Shown: positions 37,001-52,000 of the stretch, in pieces | Layout of the letters: each line of letters opens with the position of its first letter | How positions within the stretch are numbered: the stretch's first letter is position 1 | Source of the DNA: Antedon mediterranea | Lineage: Eukaryota > Echinodermata > Crinoidea > Comatulida > Antedonidae | Reading direction: 5' to 3' | Length of the DNA stretch: 64,000 bases | NCBI RefSeq assembly: GCF_964355755.1 | Contig: NC_092673.1 | Coordinates: 26,975,001 to 27,039,000, forward strand | Notes under the pieces: model-generated | What the model was told of the DNA's origin: nothing | Databases searched by the model: none | What the model saw: the letters and a program-made list of their open reading frames with translations, nothing else | Program-made: the position numbers and the translations under genes

Positions 37001-40000
37001 TATTGACAAAAAAAAACATGATCTGGAAAAAAAGTTGTGTTTTAAAAAAGATATTTTGATTTTTTAAAAGATGACCTAAATTTACTTCTTCTATTTACTT
37101 CATTTTTTTCAATTTTAACTCATTTCATTTTTAACTCATTTCATTTTTAACTCATTTCATTTACGCATCGCAGTTAGCAGAGCACTTGTTTACGGAAGAC
37201 AAGAAAAAAAAAATGACATAATTATCCTTGTACAGAAATTATTGTGTTCCTTCCTGTGAAACTAGTTTACTGCCCTCTAGTGGCCAATTTTTCCAAAAGA
37301 TTCCTGTTTTATTAAAGTCAGAGGGATTGAATTAAACACCTGCCTGTGATACAATAGAAGTATACGGACTGAAAGCAGAGTCCTCAGTGGCATAACAAGG
37401 GGGGGGGGGGGGGTTTAGGACTCCTAAGGGACCCACCAACGCTGGGTAGTTGCATTGGGCTTGGCCCCAGGGTTAGCAAACAAGCACTCATAACATAATC
37501 CTCAACTTGCTATACAATAATTTATTTCAGTAGTCATTGATAAAAAATGTCCCTAGTCCCTAGTCAGTCATTCTGCTGCGCATTTGCAAATGTTTCTGAG
37601 CGTGTGCATAATGATTTGCTAACTTTTGTAAAGATTTAAGATCACTACTATATACAACTATCCTTCACTAACTTTTTCATAATCTTGTGCCCTCCCCACT
37701 ACCTATCTATGCACACCTGGTATTGCTTTGGGCTTGGCATATATCCTATAAAAAGAATATAAAATTCGAACCAACAGAATGCTGTAAATCTTTATAAACT
37801 TAGGCCGGCTTTTTCTCCCTCCCAGTGTGTAATCATGCAGGGACACTATTGTTCACAAAGGCTTTGATCCTACTGTATAAGCCTGGGGCAGTCCTTCCTT
37901 GTTGTAGCCAGATTAAAAGGATATGAAAATACCTTTCTATTGTGAATGTGTAATTGATTTCCATGTGCAGTGGAGCACAGTTATCCAGCTAGGTCAGTTG
38001 TATTCAATTTACTTGAGAATCTTGCAGATATTTATTCAATCAAACTTATATAGTAATTTTTTAAACAATATATCAATATTAAATACAAATAACATTTAAA
38101 ACTTTGTACCGTAAAGGCGTTATGGAAGATTCATACAGTTTTTTTAACACAGAATTTAGAATTATTCCACCAAGGTTGAACCTTAATTGACAACCAAACA
38201 GCCTTGGTATACCATGGTTTTATGCCACCCACCACTCCAGCATGCTTTTACCATATTTACAGTAAGGCACATCCATATGCCGATAACATTTATCAACTTG
38301 TTTTTAGGATCATAAGTTAATGTTTATGTTTGCACATATTTTTTTTTCATAACCAAATATTTTAACAAGCTGTGTATCTTTAATCAAGCCTAAATGCATA
38401 CAGTTTAAACAAAAATAAACTTGTGTTTATCTTCAACATGCTTGATAATTCCATGATAATTCCTCACACTCAAAATAACAATTGTAATTGGTTAATACTG
38501 GTTGAATTACTTGCTATGAATAAATGCTGCAGTACTAGACAGCCACGACAAAATATTGTTCAAGGAAGAATGTACTAGGCTATACCATGTATGACAAAGT
38601 ATACAGTAATCCCAGGGGGCAGTGACAGGACAGCTATGAGCACCCAGGTGCCCTGTAACTTATGAGGGCCCTGAGCAGTGCCAAGAGGAAAAAACAGGCA
38701 TTAAAATATGTCGAAAAAGGCTAAAAAATACCCAAGGCCTCCAGCATTGGAGGGCCTCAGGCCTCTACGTTATGCCACTGCCAGGGGGCCTGTCTGAAAT
38801 TAAGATAAACATTATATTTTGCTTGTTTTTTTAAAATAAAGTTATTAACCTGTTCTCATCTCTTTTCACTCATTTCTTCTAAAACTTTTTTAAAAGACAC
38901 CTAGTTCTTCCAAACTTTTTTAAAAACACACTCGGTTCTTCCAAACATTGTTTTAAAACACACTCAGTTCTTCCGAAACTCTTTTTAAGACACCTAGTTC
39001 TTCCAAAACTTTTTTTTAAGATACTCAGTTCTTCCAAAGATTTTTTTAAAAGAACACTCAGTTCTTCCAAAACTTTTTAAAGACACTCAGTTCTTCCAAA
39101 CCTTTTTAAAGACAGTCAGTTCCTCCAAAAATTTTTAAAGACACCCAGTTCTTCCAAAACTTTTTTTAACTCATCCAGTTCTTCCAAAACATTGTTTAAC
39201 ACGCCCAGTTCTTCCAAAACTCTTTTTAACACACTCAGTTCTTCCAAAACTCTTTTTAACACACTCAGTTCTTCCAAAACTCTTTTTAACACACTCAGTT
39301 CTTCCAAAACTCTTTTTAACACACTCAGTTCTTCCAAAACTTTTTTTAAAACACACTCAGTTCTTCCAAAACATTTTTTAAACACACACAGTTCTTCCAA
39401 AACTTTTTTAAAACACACTCAGTTCTTCCAAAACTTTTTTAAAACACACTCAGTTCTTCCAAAACATTTTTTAAACACACCCAGTTCTTCCAAAACATTG
39501 TTTAACACACCCAGTTCTTCCAAAACATTTTTTAACACTCTCAGTTCTTTCAAGACTTTTTATTAACATACTCAATTCTTCCAAAGATTTTTTGATAAGA
39601 AAGAAAGTGAAAATATTTGTTTCATACCGCACACTTCCTGCTGTGTATGTTGCTCTAAATGATTCCATGTATTCTGTATAAACTGCCGACTAAAGCATTA
39701 TTTTGAAAATTACGAACATCCGGTAGTTTTGGATTGGATCCTGAAGTAGATATCATATTGATAATTGTTTAGCAAGCAAACACAAAAACTTGGCTCAAAT
39801 CCCATCATTTTTTCCATTCATGCCGAGTTAAAAATGCAGCTGATCCCTATGAATTTAATACAGGAATAGTTTACTGGTTTCTACAGGGGCGGATTGCTAT
39901 AAGCGGTCTATAACCGGTCTTAGCACTTAGCCGGCTATAATTCGTGACGTAGCAAGTAGTCTTACATTATAGACCATTGCTATACCGCGGTCTAACCTGT

Positions 40001-43000
40001 AAACGGTCTTTAAAATTAAAGCCTACTCGAAGGAGTCTTAAAACAGTCTTAAACCTCTCTTTTTGTGACTTTTACGTATTATTTATCGTCAAAGACAACC
40101 AATAGAACGAGTTTTAAGTGTTAAATCAAATAATAACGGTGATTTTATTCTTTATATAGCCCTAGAATAGATTTTCTTGCGTAGAAATGTACGTACTGTT
40201 ATGATTGTGAATTGAACAAGCGTGACAAACATTACCTTATTTGGTATTCTACACGCAAAGTACGCCCTCAATTTGTTACTTTACGCGGTCTTATCTAAGA
40301 CTGTTTTTATAGCAATGGTCTAACAGGGGTGGCTTTAGTAAGACCGTCTATCAGATAAAGCCGGCTTTAATCGGGGAGTTAAGACCATTAGTTAAGACTG
40401 TTTTATAGCAATCCGCCCCAGTTTTTCTTTTCAAAGTACCGTAAATGTATTTGTAGCATTAAGCTCTGTCTACACTATCAAACTCTATGTGTAAATAAAT
40501 GTGATGTGCCCATATATGGACATGATGATGCCATATCACTACCATATTTGGGTATATCACTACCATATTTGGGCATATCATTACCATATTCATTGAAAGT
40601 ATGGATGAAGTCTGTCTGTAGTGCCTGTAGAATGGACGTGACTCACATCAACTTTTATTTATTTGAATATTTTGTAATACTTTTCTGAATCTCTTACACA
40701 TAGGCATATTTTTTTAGAACAGGGCATTAGATTACCTAATAATTATTAGATTATAAATAATTATTTGTGAGACTAGTGCGATCCTTTGTTGGTCAAACTC
40801 AAAGAAAAATATATAAATATATATATTATTTTTTTCAGTAATTTGCCTTTGAATTTATATATATTATTTATATAAATGATTAAACTTATCAACTTTTTCA
40901 TCTACTGTACTGATTCAACCTTCTGTATCTAAATATTTATCGTGGAATATTTAGGATATAACATCTGTTTGAAATATAATTGATAAATAATTTACTAATA
41001 ACTGAAATCAAAAATTATTATAATCAATATTGTAGTTTTTAACATAGTAAAATCTGTAGTCCGTCTTACTATTCAGTTACCTTCGCATTTGTTTAGTTGA
41101 ACCCTGGAAAATTTATACTATTCATAAATTCAGTTACACTAATCACGACAATTGAGACAACTTGAATAGAGATGGTGCGATGTTTTGAATAACGGCTCAA
41201 TGAATGCAATTGAACAATAGGCACTTTGTCGCATACCTGCAGATTTAAATAACTTTGTGAATTCACGAAATGAGATTAATTTGGCACAATACAAATTAAA
41301 TATACAGAATTGCTGACTTTGTCAAAAGTATTCAGTTATGTAAAAGTCAGAGAGAGTGGTTGTTATTCAACCTGTATTATTTAATGGAAAATTATTAAAG
41401 TATGAGGAAGTGGTAACAAAAAGAAGGGTGGGTGAATTGAAGCATATGGGAATTATATTTTGATAAATAATTCAACAACTTTCATCATTTGAACCCTTGG
41501 ATGTATTTTGTCCCCCCAAATTAATGAAAAATGAAGATTTATAAAAATGTACTTTGAATAGGTCATTTTGTAGATTTAATCAAGTTATTCACTTCCAAAA
41601 ATGAACAAAAATAATGGTTTCACTGTATAAAAAAAATCCCCAAAATAAACTATTAAATTTAGCCAAAAACCCACAGTCTAATAGACAAATTGACTATTTT
41701 TTGCTTAAAATACAAAATACAATTTTTCAGATAATTTTTTTTTTTAATCCAATTTTTGGTTAAATTAATAACTATTATGTGACATTAAAATGGCAAATAT
41801 TAAAAAAAAAATATTTTTACAAATTGTTTTTTCAGGGGGACAATATATCTTTAACAAAATGGTTTTCATAGAGTTTTGGTATACAATGACATCATCCCAA
41901 CATTATTTTGCAATATGAAAGATGTTTTGGCTGTAGAGGTAGAGAAAAATGAATTTTTCCACCAATGTATTATGGAAAATTGAAAAAAAAAAATGAACTT
42001 AAAACTTGTTTGATGTTGTGTAAATGCTTTAAGAATAGATTCACACTTGACCACTGTTTAGCATTGGTCAAGCGTGGATAGTCTGACTTACATCACTTAA
42101 AACTGACCCTTAGGCACTCTTGAACTAGGCTAGCTAAACTAGGTACCAATACCTCTCATAATAAAATAGAATTAGTCCTAGTGCTTGATTTGAATTCAAT
42201 GGATACCTTTGTTCTGTATTGTTTGCAACCAGAACTCCTTGTCACTTGTCCCAATTTTTAGGACAATCATTTATAAGTTCCATTGTGATTGTAAGAATTT
42301 TATAATCTCTACTGTACTTTGAATGAACTGTCAACCCTGATGTTGCAAGTTATAGTAATTTTAACAAGTTTTTAACACATTTGTGTTGGGAATATGCACT
42401 AGCTACTCTTCATTTACAATAGAACCCCTCCTTTTGGACACCATTATGCCACTATTCAGGAGACACACCCATAATAATGGCGATACTGTACTGTAAGTTA
42501 GGTGTTAAAAAGTACAACAAAAATAGTTTACTCGTGGACCTCCGCTTAGAATTTTAAAAATACCTTTGAATTTGATTCCTTTATTCCAGGTCAATTGTGT
42601 GAAACGTTCTCATCTCTCGTATTGGTGTAGAAATTCCTTTTTATATCCAAGTTTGATTATCTGAACCAGGGGTACTGATACGTTGTTAACCTCATGGTGA
42701 ACTCGTTATTGTTGATTCTGTAGTTTTTAATTGTCTTTTTTCCATTCATTTTATAGATAGTTTCTCTTTTAGTAAATCATAAAGATTATTCTGTACTATA
42801 TAGTTATTGTTTAAAGGCTTCCATGTCGAATATACATTAAAAAAGTTAGTAAAGTTAGGTTTGCGGTACACCATGTGCTTTCAAAAGAAAATAAAGTATT
42901 TTTGAAAAAGTTTCTTCAGAAAAGGTTATAGCATACCAACCAAAACGTAAAGGTTTTCTGCAAAAAAAACAAAACAATTTTTTTTTGTATGTACGTACTC

Positions 43001-46000
43001 TAACAATTTGTTAAACTAGAGGGTGAGCTCGCTTCGCTCGCTCCCCCTCTAGGAAGTGTAGACGATGGTTCTCGGAATGATAATGTTCTCCTTATACATT
43101 TTCTGTCGGTTACCATTATTGAAAATGCTTGACATTCGTAAAACTAAACTACTTTGTTTCACAGTGTTTTAGATGATTAAAAACATTTTAAAGTATAGTT
43201 TTTATTGTTTGGTAGGGCCCTTTGGGGAGGCGGAGGTCATTTGAGGGAGGTGCTTATTCGAGGGATATATGTTAAATTTTTTAGTTCTAATAATATGGTA
43301 ACATTTATAATCAAATGAAATCCTCTCATAGATATGAAAAGTGGTAAAAAAGAATAACAAATGCTTGGTAAATTGCAGATAACAGTGCGGTGAATTCTAC
43401 TACAAATAGTATAATTGTGTTATTATAAATATGTGGATGGACGTTTATTAGATAGTTGGGTTGTGGGGTGGGGGGGGGGGGTTTATTATTCAAAGTGATG
43501 TTTTATTGGAGAGGCGTTTATTCAAATGAATACCATCCTAATAATTATTAATACATTATTTAATTTAATCATCTTTTGAAACTAACTGCCGTGACAGAGT
43601 GGGCCCAAGAAAGAAGACATTACGGCTTGCAACATGGGCAGACATCTCGGTCCTAACGGGACACAGGAAGATAGCCTACAGTTATTCCTGCAAGCTTACT
43701 CAATAAAACTCAGCTATCGGGATTTCACTCGAAAAATGTCTTATCAAATCTCCCTATGTAATTTTATAATACTATTCCCCACAATATATTCTGATTCTTT
43801 ATGGCGTATATTTAATTTGATCTTTATTAATTTGCAGTATAATTCCTATTATTTAACTACTGTACCTTCACACACGTGTGGTATGTTTTAAAATAAACAA
43901 AAAACTGAAATGGCTATGATAAATGGCCAATTTTTTTTTCGTCTTCCAAAGGGACACTGTATTGATTGATGGAAAGTGCCTGTTTCCAGTCACCTTTAGG
44001 GTCAAATCTATTATTTTAACTGCTCCCTTGTGTATAAAAGAGAGGAAATATTTGAAACAAAGTTGAACTTATCTTAAACCCGGAAATTACTTTGACCGGG
44101 AAGAATTGAAATTGAGAGGAAAATCCAATGTTGAAATCATAAATGTTGTTAAAAAACTCTTTATAATATCTTCCTAAGATATAAATATGGAACAATAGCG
44201 TCGGCGTGCACACTAATGTTATCAAATCTACGTTTCGCGGTACATATCGGATAGATAAGGTAGGTATCCAAGGCGGAGATTTGTAGAGAAGTTTTTGCAT
44301 TGTGCTCGCCTATGTCAGAATTAACCATAATTTATATATAGATACATTGTGCATTGACTTTAAAATACTGTACAAAATGGCAATCCCATTTCTGATGGCA
44401 ATCCTGTTTTTGATGGCAATACCATATCTGATGGCAATCCTATTTCTGATGGCAATCCTATTTCTGATGGCAATCCTATTTCTGATGGCAATCCTATATC
44501 TCATGGCAATCCTATATCTCATGGCAATCCTATTTCTGATGGCAATCCTATTTCTGATAGCAATCCTATTTCTGATTGCAATCCTATTTCTGATTGCAAT
44601 CCTATTTCTGATAGCAATCCTATTTCTGATTGCAATCCTATTCTTTTCAGGGATATTATAGAAGAACACCAGAATACTCTGAGATGTTAGAACGCAATAT
44701 ATCTGGCATAATCCAAGTTCCTATGATACACTCAACATATATGATTGACTTACAACTACAGGTGTCGTTACAATTACAGTATTCACCGCCACCAGAGTAC
44801 GAAGGCGATATTGACGACATGCTTATTTTTGCGTATTCTGCACGTAAAGCAAGTGAGTAGATTCTTATTTTATTTAATCACTTGTATAGTGCCGATAGTA
44901 TTTGGTCTGAAAAATACACTTTTGGCAAAAAATAACCACCCTAGTCGAATGAATAAAGAGGTGTTAAATTGATAATAATTAGATTATGCAATAAAAAAAT
45001 ATTTGTGAAAAATTTATGTTTAATTTAATCTTTAATAATAATTTCATTACAGAAAAAAATGCATTACATCGTTTGTTTTTTACAGAAATACCTATGTATA
45101 TAATGAATGCTGCGTTCTTTGGTAGTCTTTCTACCCCAGCTGGTGTCCAGAACACGTTAGAAGAAGATGAACAACAAATGATATTCCAACGAATCGAGGT
45201 CATGGGTTAGTATCGTTTTGATTCAACAATAATAGGGAGGTTTCGCAACCTTACGAATACGATAACGAAAACGGATACGTCATACATTTGTGAAACTTTT
45301 GAGCTGATCCCCATTTCATATTTGTAAAGCGTATTCGTGTTGACGAATATCACCAGTCATGTTCGTAACTACAAAACGAGTATAGTTTTTGATCAATTTT
45401 GCACATTTTGCATTTGAATCAGGAATGATTCATGATTATAATATAATTATAGATTTATTGAAAGTAATTTACTAAAGTAATTTACTAAAATGCCAAGTCA
45501 ATTTTGATAAATAGCAGTTTTTAAAGTCCTCACTCGCTTTGATGTTACGCTAGGCCTAGGCAGCCAAGCACCAAGCAACACGTCGTACCTGCGCTTCGCT
45601 CAAATTTACCGCAGTCATATTTTGGACGCGCCTCAATGTTTCGTTGCCATGCGAAACAGATTTGTTTATGGCTTAGGAAAACGAATACGTGTGCGTGACG
45701 TATCTGTTTTCGTTATCGTATTTGTAAGATTGCGAAACCTCTCTAATAAACTGTTTGATCTACCGTAGATAAAGAAATGTAATATAATATTGTTCTGGTG
45801 GTAGAACAAGTCTTGGCAGATAGTGCCTTAACTGGCGGTCAAGTGTGCAAATCTGGCTCATTTGCACAATTGCAATAATAAGAGTTTATTCCAGTGTACT
45901 GTACAAAATCTTTAACATATTTTTGTTTTTTATTTTTTTAGTCGAAAATGAGCCTATGCCATTGTCTGCGCATATCACTCTGCCTCCCAAACAGCTGTCT

Positions 46001-49000
46001 AAGTTTGGTGCAGATAAGATTTATATGATCAATTTAAAACGAAGACCAAAAAGAAGACAGCGAATGGTTCGATCGTTACATGAATTATCTTTAAATTATA
46101 CCATTTTCAATGCTGTGGATGGAAAGTAAGTGTAAATAAAAGAAAGATACAAAATGACATGCACTTTATTTTTATGTAAATTTATATTTTATTGAAGATT
46201 ATAATTAAATTGTATCAGTTTTTAGCTTTTTGTTGATTGTCCTTTTCATGTCATTGTCATTTTTTTTTTATAAATTAATATGGTGAATAAAAACAAAGGT
46301 GATACAAAAATTACATTAAGATTTGTGCCGCAAAATCATATCTTCCCATCATTCATTATCTGAGCATCCTCACAAGGCTTTCCACCATCTAAAACTCATT
46401 TACTTTCCGAATTATTCATATTATGTAGGTTAGTAAGAAGTGTTCATTTCTGGATGCCAGTAATTGCTTTCTAATGTCAATATTTTTTTATTGTAGACTG
46501 TTAACGGATGAAAAATTAAAAGAAATGGGAATTGATATGATGGAAGGCTATAAAGATCCCTTCCACGAGCGGATCCTAACTAAAGGAGAGATTGGATGCT
46601 TCCTGAGTCACTACAACATTTGGGTTGATGTAAGTGTATAGTCATTTTCAATAACGGATCCATTGGGTGTGCAGAATGGTTACTATCAACGCCGCAGTAA
46701 AAAAAAACTTATTGAATTTAGTGCCACCACACAGCCATTTGTTTTATCCTATATTTTGTGGAAAGGTACATTTGCCCAAAGAATTTTGAAAATAATGAAA
46801 TTGCTCCTTGAAAAAATTATTTACAGAGTTAATTTTACCAACTACCAATGTGTGAACAACCTGGACCTCAATGCAATGAAATATTTGGTAATATTCTTAG
46901 TAATTCTAAGTTACTGTACACCTCAAGATAGTTTGTTTGTTTTGTTCAATGGGTTCCTATGACATTTGTTTTTTATTAATTTGCCATGTATTGTTATCTA
47001 AAATATTATTGATAATGTTTTGGGGTGTTTTTTTCAGATGATTGAAAAAGGTTATGAGACAGTTATTGTATTAGAAGATGATGTTAGATTTGAAGCTTTT
47101 TTTACGATGAAGCTTAAAAAACTTTTAAATGAACCACAAAAGTTAGACATAGCATGGGAGTTAATGTAAGTGGCGAATAAATGTTATATTCATTGCACAA
47201 ATCATGATTTTGTATGTCGTAAGGGATATTGGACTAGCATGTGAGAGGCATGCAGTGGGACAGCCAGTCGACAAATCGTGTCAAATTTCGACTCGGAGAG
47301 GGCGCCCTACTTTTCTAATTTAGTTCAAAATTGCTAAATTTTAGGGTGTTGGAAAAACACAATATTTGTAAATTTAGCTGATTATCGGAAAAATATTGTT
47401 AGTGAAATAAATTCATAAATGGTTTTAATATATTGTCATGTAAAATTAAATGTATTTGAACAAAACGATAATCTGTAATTTAACGGCAAAATCAACCAAT
47501 GTCTTTTTTCCGAAATTGTACCCTAGAAAATCATTAAAATAAAATATTTAGAAAAATTGAACAGTCCTGAATTTAAAATCCCTGTTAGAAAAATTAATAA
47601 TCTACAGAATACGATATTAAGATACAAAATTCGGTGGTTGGGATGCAGCTCCGACTATTCAAACTAAAGGTACCACTATTTGTTCCATCGAAAACTAGCG
47701 AAACCGCCATATTGTAAACACATCGTCATCGTGTTTATGAATTTATTTATATCGAACGATATACGCGATGTTTATAATTGTCCGCGTAAAAGAATTCATA
47801 TAAATAAATACATTCCAATACAACGTATATTATTACTTGTTTATTTATCACAGTATACATTTTAGTTGAGGAATATTTATCATAACTATTATAATAGCTT
47901 TTATACGAGTCCGAGGCCTAGCCCTATTAGCGACCGATTGTTCCAGGGGCGGAAAGTCACTTAGTGACGTTGTGATCGGGCGCGTCGGGCCTAGCTAATA
48001 TTAATAATATGACCTGAAATAAGCGGCTAACAAGAACTGTTATATACTTGTGATGAACAAACAAGCAATTAGATTGAATAACAAATTATTTATTCATTTT
48101 TTTTGGGTAAAAACATGTACAAACTAGTACTGTATAATATAAATTATAATAATAGTAATATTAAACTAATACAGTATTAATAAAATATAAAATAGGCCTA
48201 ACAATAACATACAATAAATATTCAATTTTTAAGGTCTACCACATGACAATAACATAATTTACAGAGTATAGTGTAGTAGGTTTGCATTCAACATAAATAT
48301 TTGTATTGTAATTCATCTAAATCCTCTGCAACATACATATATATTTGTAATTCAACATTTTGTTTTAAATAATTAAATTATAGTTTGGGTATGACAATGT
48401 CGGTAGGTACCGGTGTCATCTTTGTATCCACTTCACTCTCAGTTTGAAGTCACAAAGACAAAGAACTCTGCATCATCAACGATTCCTGAAAGTGTCAGAA
48501 AAAATAATAAATATTATTTAAAAAAATGTTAATGTCTGGTTGTATATATAATTATAATATTATATGATGACATAAAAGTAAGGCAAATGGAAGCTGTATT
48601 TTATTAATTAAATTACACTTACAGTATTTACTATTATTTATTTATATAATCTAGGCCTACTAGCACTAGTAGTCTAGCTAGGCATCTATTGAGCCTAATA
48701 AATCAAATAATAAATGAAAAATAAAATAATAATATTAATACTGATTGAAAAAAAGTATTTTGTTGGGGGGGGGGATCAGCGATCAGATCACCAGGCTAGG
48801 CCGGCCAGGACCAATGATACTCGTAATCAGTACAACTTATAAACGACTATCGGATCAGCATCAACACAGTACAACACACGTCTCGCTATCGCCTATACTG
48901 ACACACGTGTCTCGCGTTGCCGAAACCACGCTCACAGCTAGAAAATGTACCTACCTTTCGAGGCCTGAGAATACACCAACAAATTTTGAACAGGATAGAA

Positions 49001-52000
49001 ATATATCATACTCGATTAAACTAATATTATTCTTGATAAAACAATTGATTATAATGTTTTTAATTTGTTGGGATGCACCTCCGACTATTCAGAAAATGGA
49101 CAACAAAACAGTAGTCAAATCGTACCACATTTATAAATTTCACGAGTCCCGACTTCAGTCGCCGAATGTATTGTATTAGCTTCGGTTTCTTTGAAGGAAA
49201 CCGATTGGTTATTCAATAATACTTATTAGAAAATGCTTTTACCATAATAGGTAATGTTGGGCGGTTCTTAAATATTCATGAGAGCTTAAAATAAAACAGC
49301 ACTTATTTGCTAGGCGACGAAAAATCGTGGTTTCAGTTTTCAACGATAGGTGGCGCTTCAAAATCGTCAATGCGGAAGTAAGTCGATTTTACACGATTTA
49401 ACGGTCAAAACGCGAAGTGGCTTTCCCACTGGCATGGGTTCGAGACTTATCTGTGCTATATTGCTTGTATCCTTTGGCCAGTAATACTTTACTCTCATTG
49501 CATCGTCCTTCAGATGGAATGTAAAGCAGTTGATCTGAAAATGGACCCTCTCAAAGAACAATCTTGCACAGCACAAACTGCCATGCATGCAATCCACCAC
49601 AGAATATATGTAACTCTCCTCTCCCTCTTTTTGGTGTAGCTAATTATACATATACAGTTCAATACTTTTCACAGATCAGTGCTCACACCACTTACCGATT
49701 TCATCTATAAATACGACTATGCTTTTGTAACCCTTCAAATAAAAGACCTCTACAAATGTATCCCCTTAGGCTCTACTTGGCCCTGACACAAAACACAATA
49801 TAAGTAAAGTGCTTAATTATAATATTTTAAGAAACCAGTTTTAAATGAGCATCTAATGGTCACTTGTCTGAAACGTTTGTGAGAGTTAAAAACATTGTTT
49901 GATCATTTACGGTAACTAAATAAATCAACAAATATTTATTTCTTCCAGATACCTTGGACGTAAGATATTAAACCACCGGCTTGAATCATGGGTCAGTGGA
50001 TCGGACATGCTGCTATGGCCTAGCTATTCATATTGGACGTTAGGATATATTATTAACCAATCAGGTGCCAGGAAACTTGTGGAGCAGAATCCTTTAGGTA
50101 AAATGGTCCCTGTTGATGAATACTTACCCATTATGTTTGACCAACATCCGGAGTAAGTAATTAATTAATTTTAATTTTGTTTAATTTTAAGTTTTCTGAT
50201 AATATTTAAAGTTAAGGTCTCTGATACGGATTTTTTATTATTATTAAAAAATTGAAAATAGAGGTTGGCACATCATTAATTTTACTTGATGTAATAGGGT
50301 ACCTTAAGGGACCATGTCAAATTATTCTAATGCAGTTACTGCAGTAATTATTTTGTTTTCTCTTTAACCTGTTTATGCAATTATTTAGCAAGCTTTTTTT
50401 TAGGTAATCATACAACACACTGTTTTATTGCAGAGACTGTCTCATAAACTCACATTGAAATTAAATAAATTATACATTGCTGCAGTAAAAAAATGTAACT
50501 ACTGCAGCAGTAGGGTCTTTCACACATGTACCGGAACGGCGCATCCAACGTCAATGTTTCGTTTTCATGATGCTCCACGCGACTATGCACCAATCTATAT
50601 TTGCCCGCGTCGGACCGGAACCCAGCCGGAACAAGTTTGAAAGACCCTCTATAATCTAATCATTCAACTATCATTTTTCATTGTCCTAATCATCATCATT
50701 TAATAGTTGTAATCATTTGTATTCTTCATTCATCATTCATATTTATTATATTTTTTAATATTTTTATATTTTTTTTTACTTCACACACAGGGGCGGATCC
50801 AAGACACACCCCCCCCCCCCCTAAAATGTGCAAATTGTAATGCAAAAGATAGGAGATCAAATGAAGCTCAGCCCATCATTTCACCATTTTTAGGCCTTGC
50901 CCAAAATCCTGGATCCGCCACTGACGCATTTCAAGCATTCCTTAGTGCATGTAGTTTGTACTTTGCATATCTTGAATGTTGTTTTTTCACACTTTAACTT
51001 CAGCCATAATGTTTCATTCATTTCATTGACTCTTACGTATGCAAACCGCATGTGTACAATAAAGCTTGGGTCCCACTTGCGTTGCTCCTACAGTGGGAAC
51101 CAAGCTTAAGATCAAGAAACGTATGTTTTACATGCATAAATCAGTTTCTGACGAAATAACAAATATATTTAACTTTACATAATGTTAGTTATGATGAAAT
51201 CAAATAGATTATGAAAAGTGGAGTGTATTTTAGATCAATGGTATTAACATTGATGGGTTAGATAACTTTTAATTTGTCGCTTTTTTTATAGGTTAATTCA
51301 TATCGTACACATTTTATATACGTTTTTTACAGAGACTTATGGAAAGAACAATTTACTAATCGTAATCTTATAGCATACTCCGTCTCGCCTCTCATAATGT
51401 TTCCCACTCATTATGTCGGTGATAAAAATTACTTAAGCGACACGGAGGCCTCAAATATCTGGGATCACGTTTGCAACGAGGACGATAAAACACGCTGTCT
51501 AGCCAAGAAAGATCGACAAAACATTAGCAACCATGAATTGAGGCAAAGTGCTAATTTGAATTTACCCAGTGGACACTCCGAGTTATGACACACTTGGTGA
51601 GAAAAACCGATCATGTTATATGACAGTTCCATCTCATCTTAGCCTAGAAAATGCATCCACACAACCATATAGTAGTAGAGTTCTGAAGACCCTATATCTA
51701 TCCAGTTTCTATTGAAACAAATGGAATATCTTTAACCATCATCCTTGATTTCGATCCAAGTCGGCCCTAAACCGTCTCGGCCAAAGTCAAGTTTGCCCCA
51801 AGTCAAGTCGGCCCCAAGTCAACTCGGCCTCAAGTCAACTCGGCCTCAAGTCAACTCGGCCTCACGTCAACTCGGCCTCGGTCAACTCGGCCCCGTTAAA
51901 GTATGGAACGCAAAAAGTGCAAATGAAGGGGATTGATAAAATAATATTTCTTCACAATTTTTTAACTATAAATAATTCTGACTTTTAATGAATATTAATA

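Larger units (their letters stand above)
33988..44650 (+). other. COLGALT intron 3
   Basis: 10.7 kb, the largest intron. Contains nested TIR elements (35695-36990), a G homopolymer near 37400, a 30-bp minisatellite, a 538-bp TIR element, a dispersed repeat and the 18-bp array at its 3' end. The stretch 40700-43620 holds nothing I can name. Confidence 0.7.

Noticed and set aside
37398-37414. G homopolymer, with similar C runs near 12790, 13976, 26828 and 50808
   Set aside because: Simple homopolymers; exact lengths may be sequencing-dependent and no function can be supported.
39192-39566. 124-codon plus-strand frame with SSSKTLFNTL repeats
   Set aside because: Product of the 30-bp intronic array; no start context or homology.
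44302-44669. 119-codon open frames on both strands with IAILFLM or RNRIAI repeats
   Set aside because: They follow from an 18-bp minisatellite whose period is a multiple of three; not a membrane protein gene.
47638-49095. Possible LTR pair (GTTGGGATGCA-CTCCGACT at 47638 and 49068)
   Set aside because: Similarity covers only about 27 bp with no flanking duplication, primer-binding site or retroviral genes between.
49367-49600. 77-codon minus-strand frame in COLGALT intron 8
   Set aside because: It has fairly protein-like composition but no domain I recognise and no clear acceptor or donor. Left unannotated; a protein search could change this.
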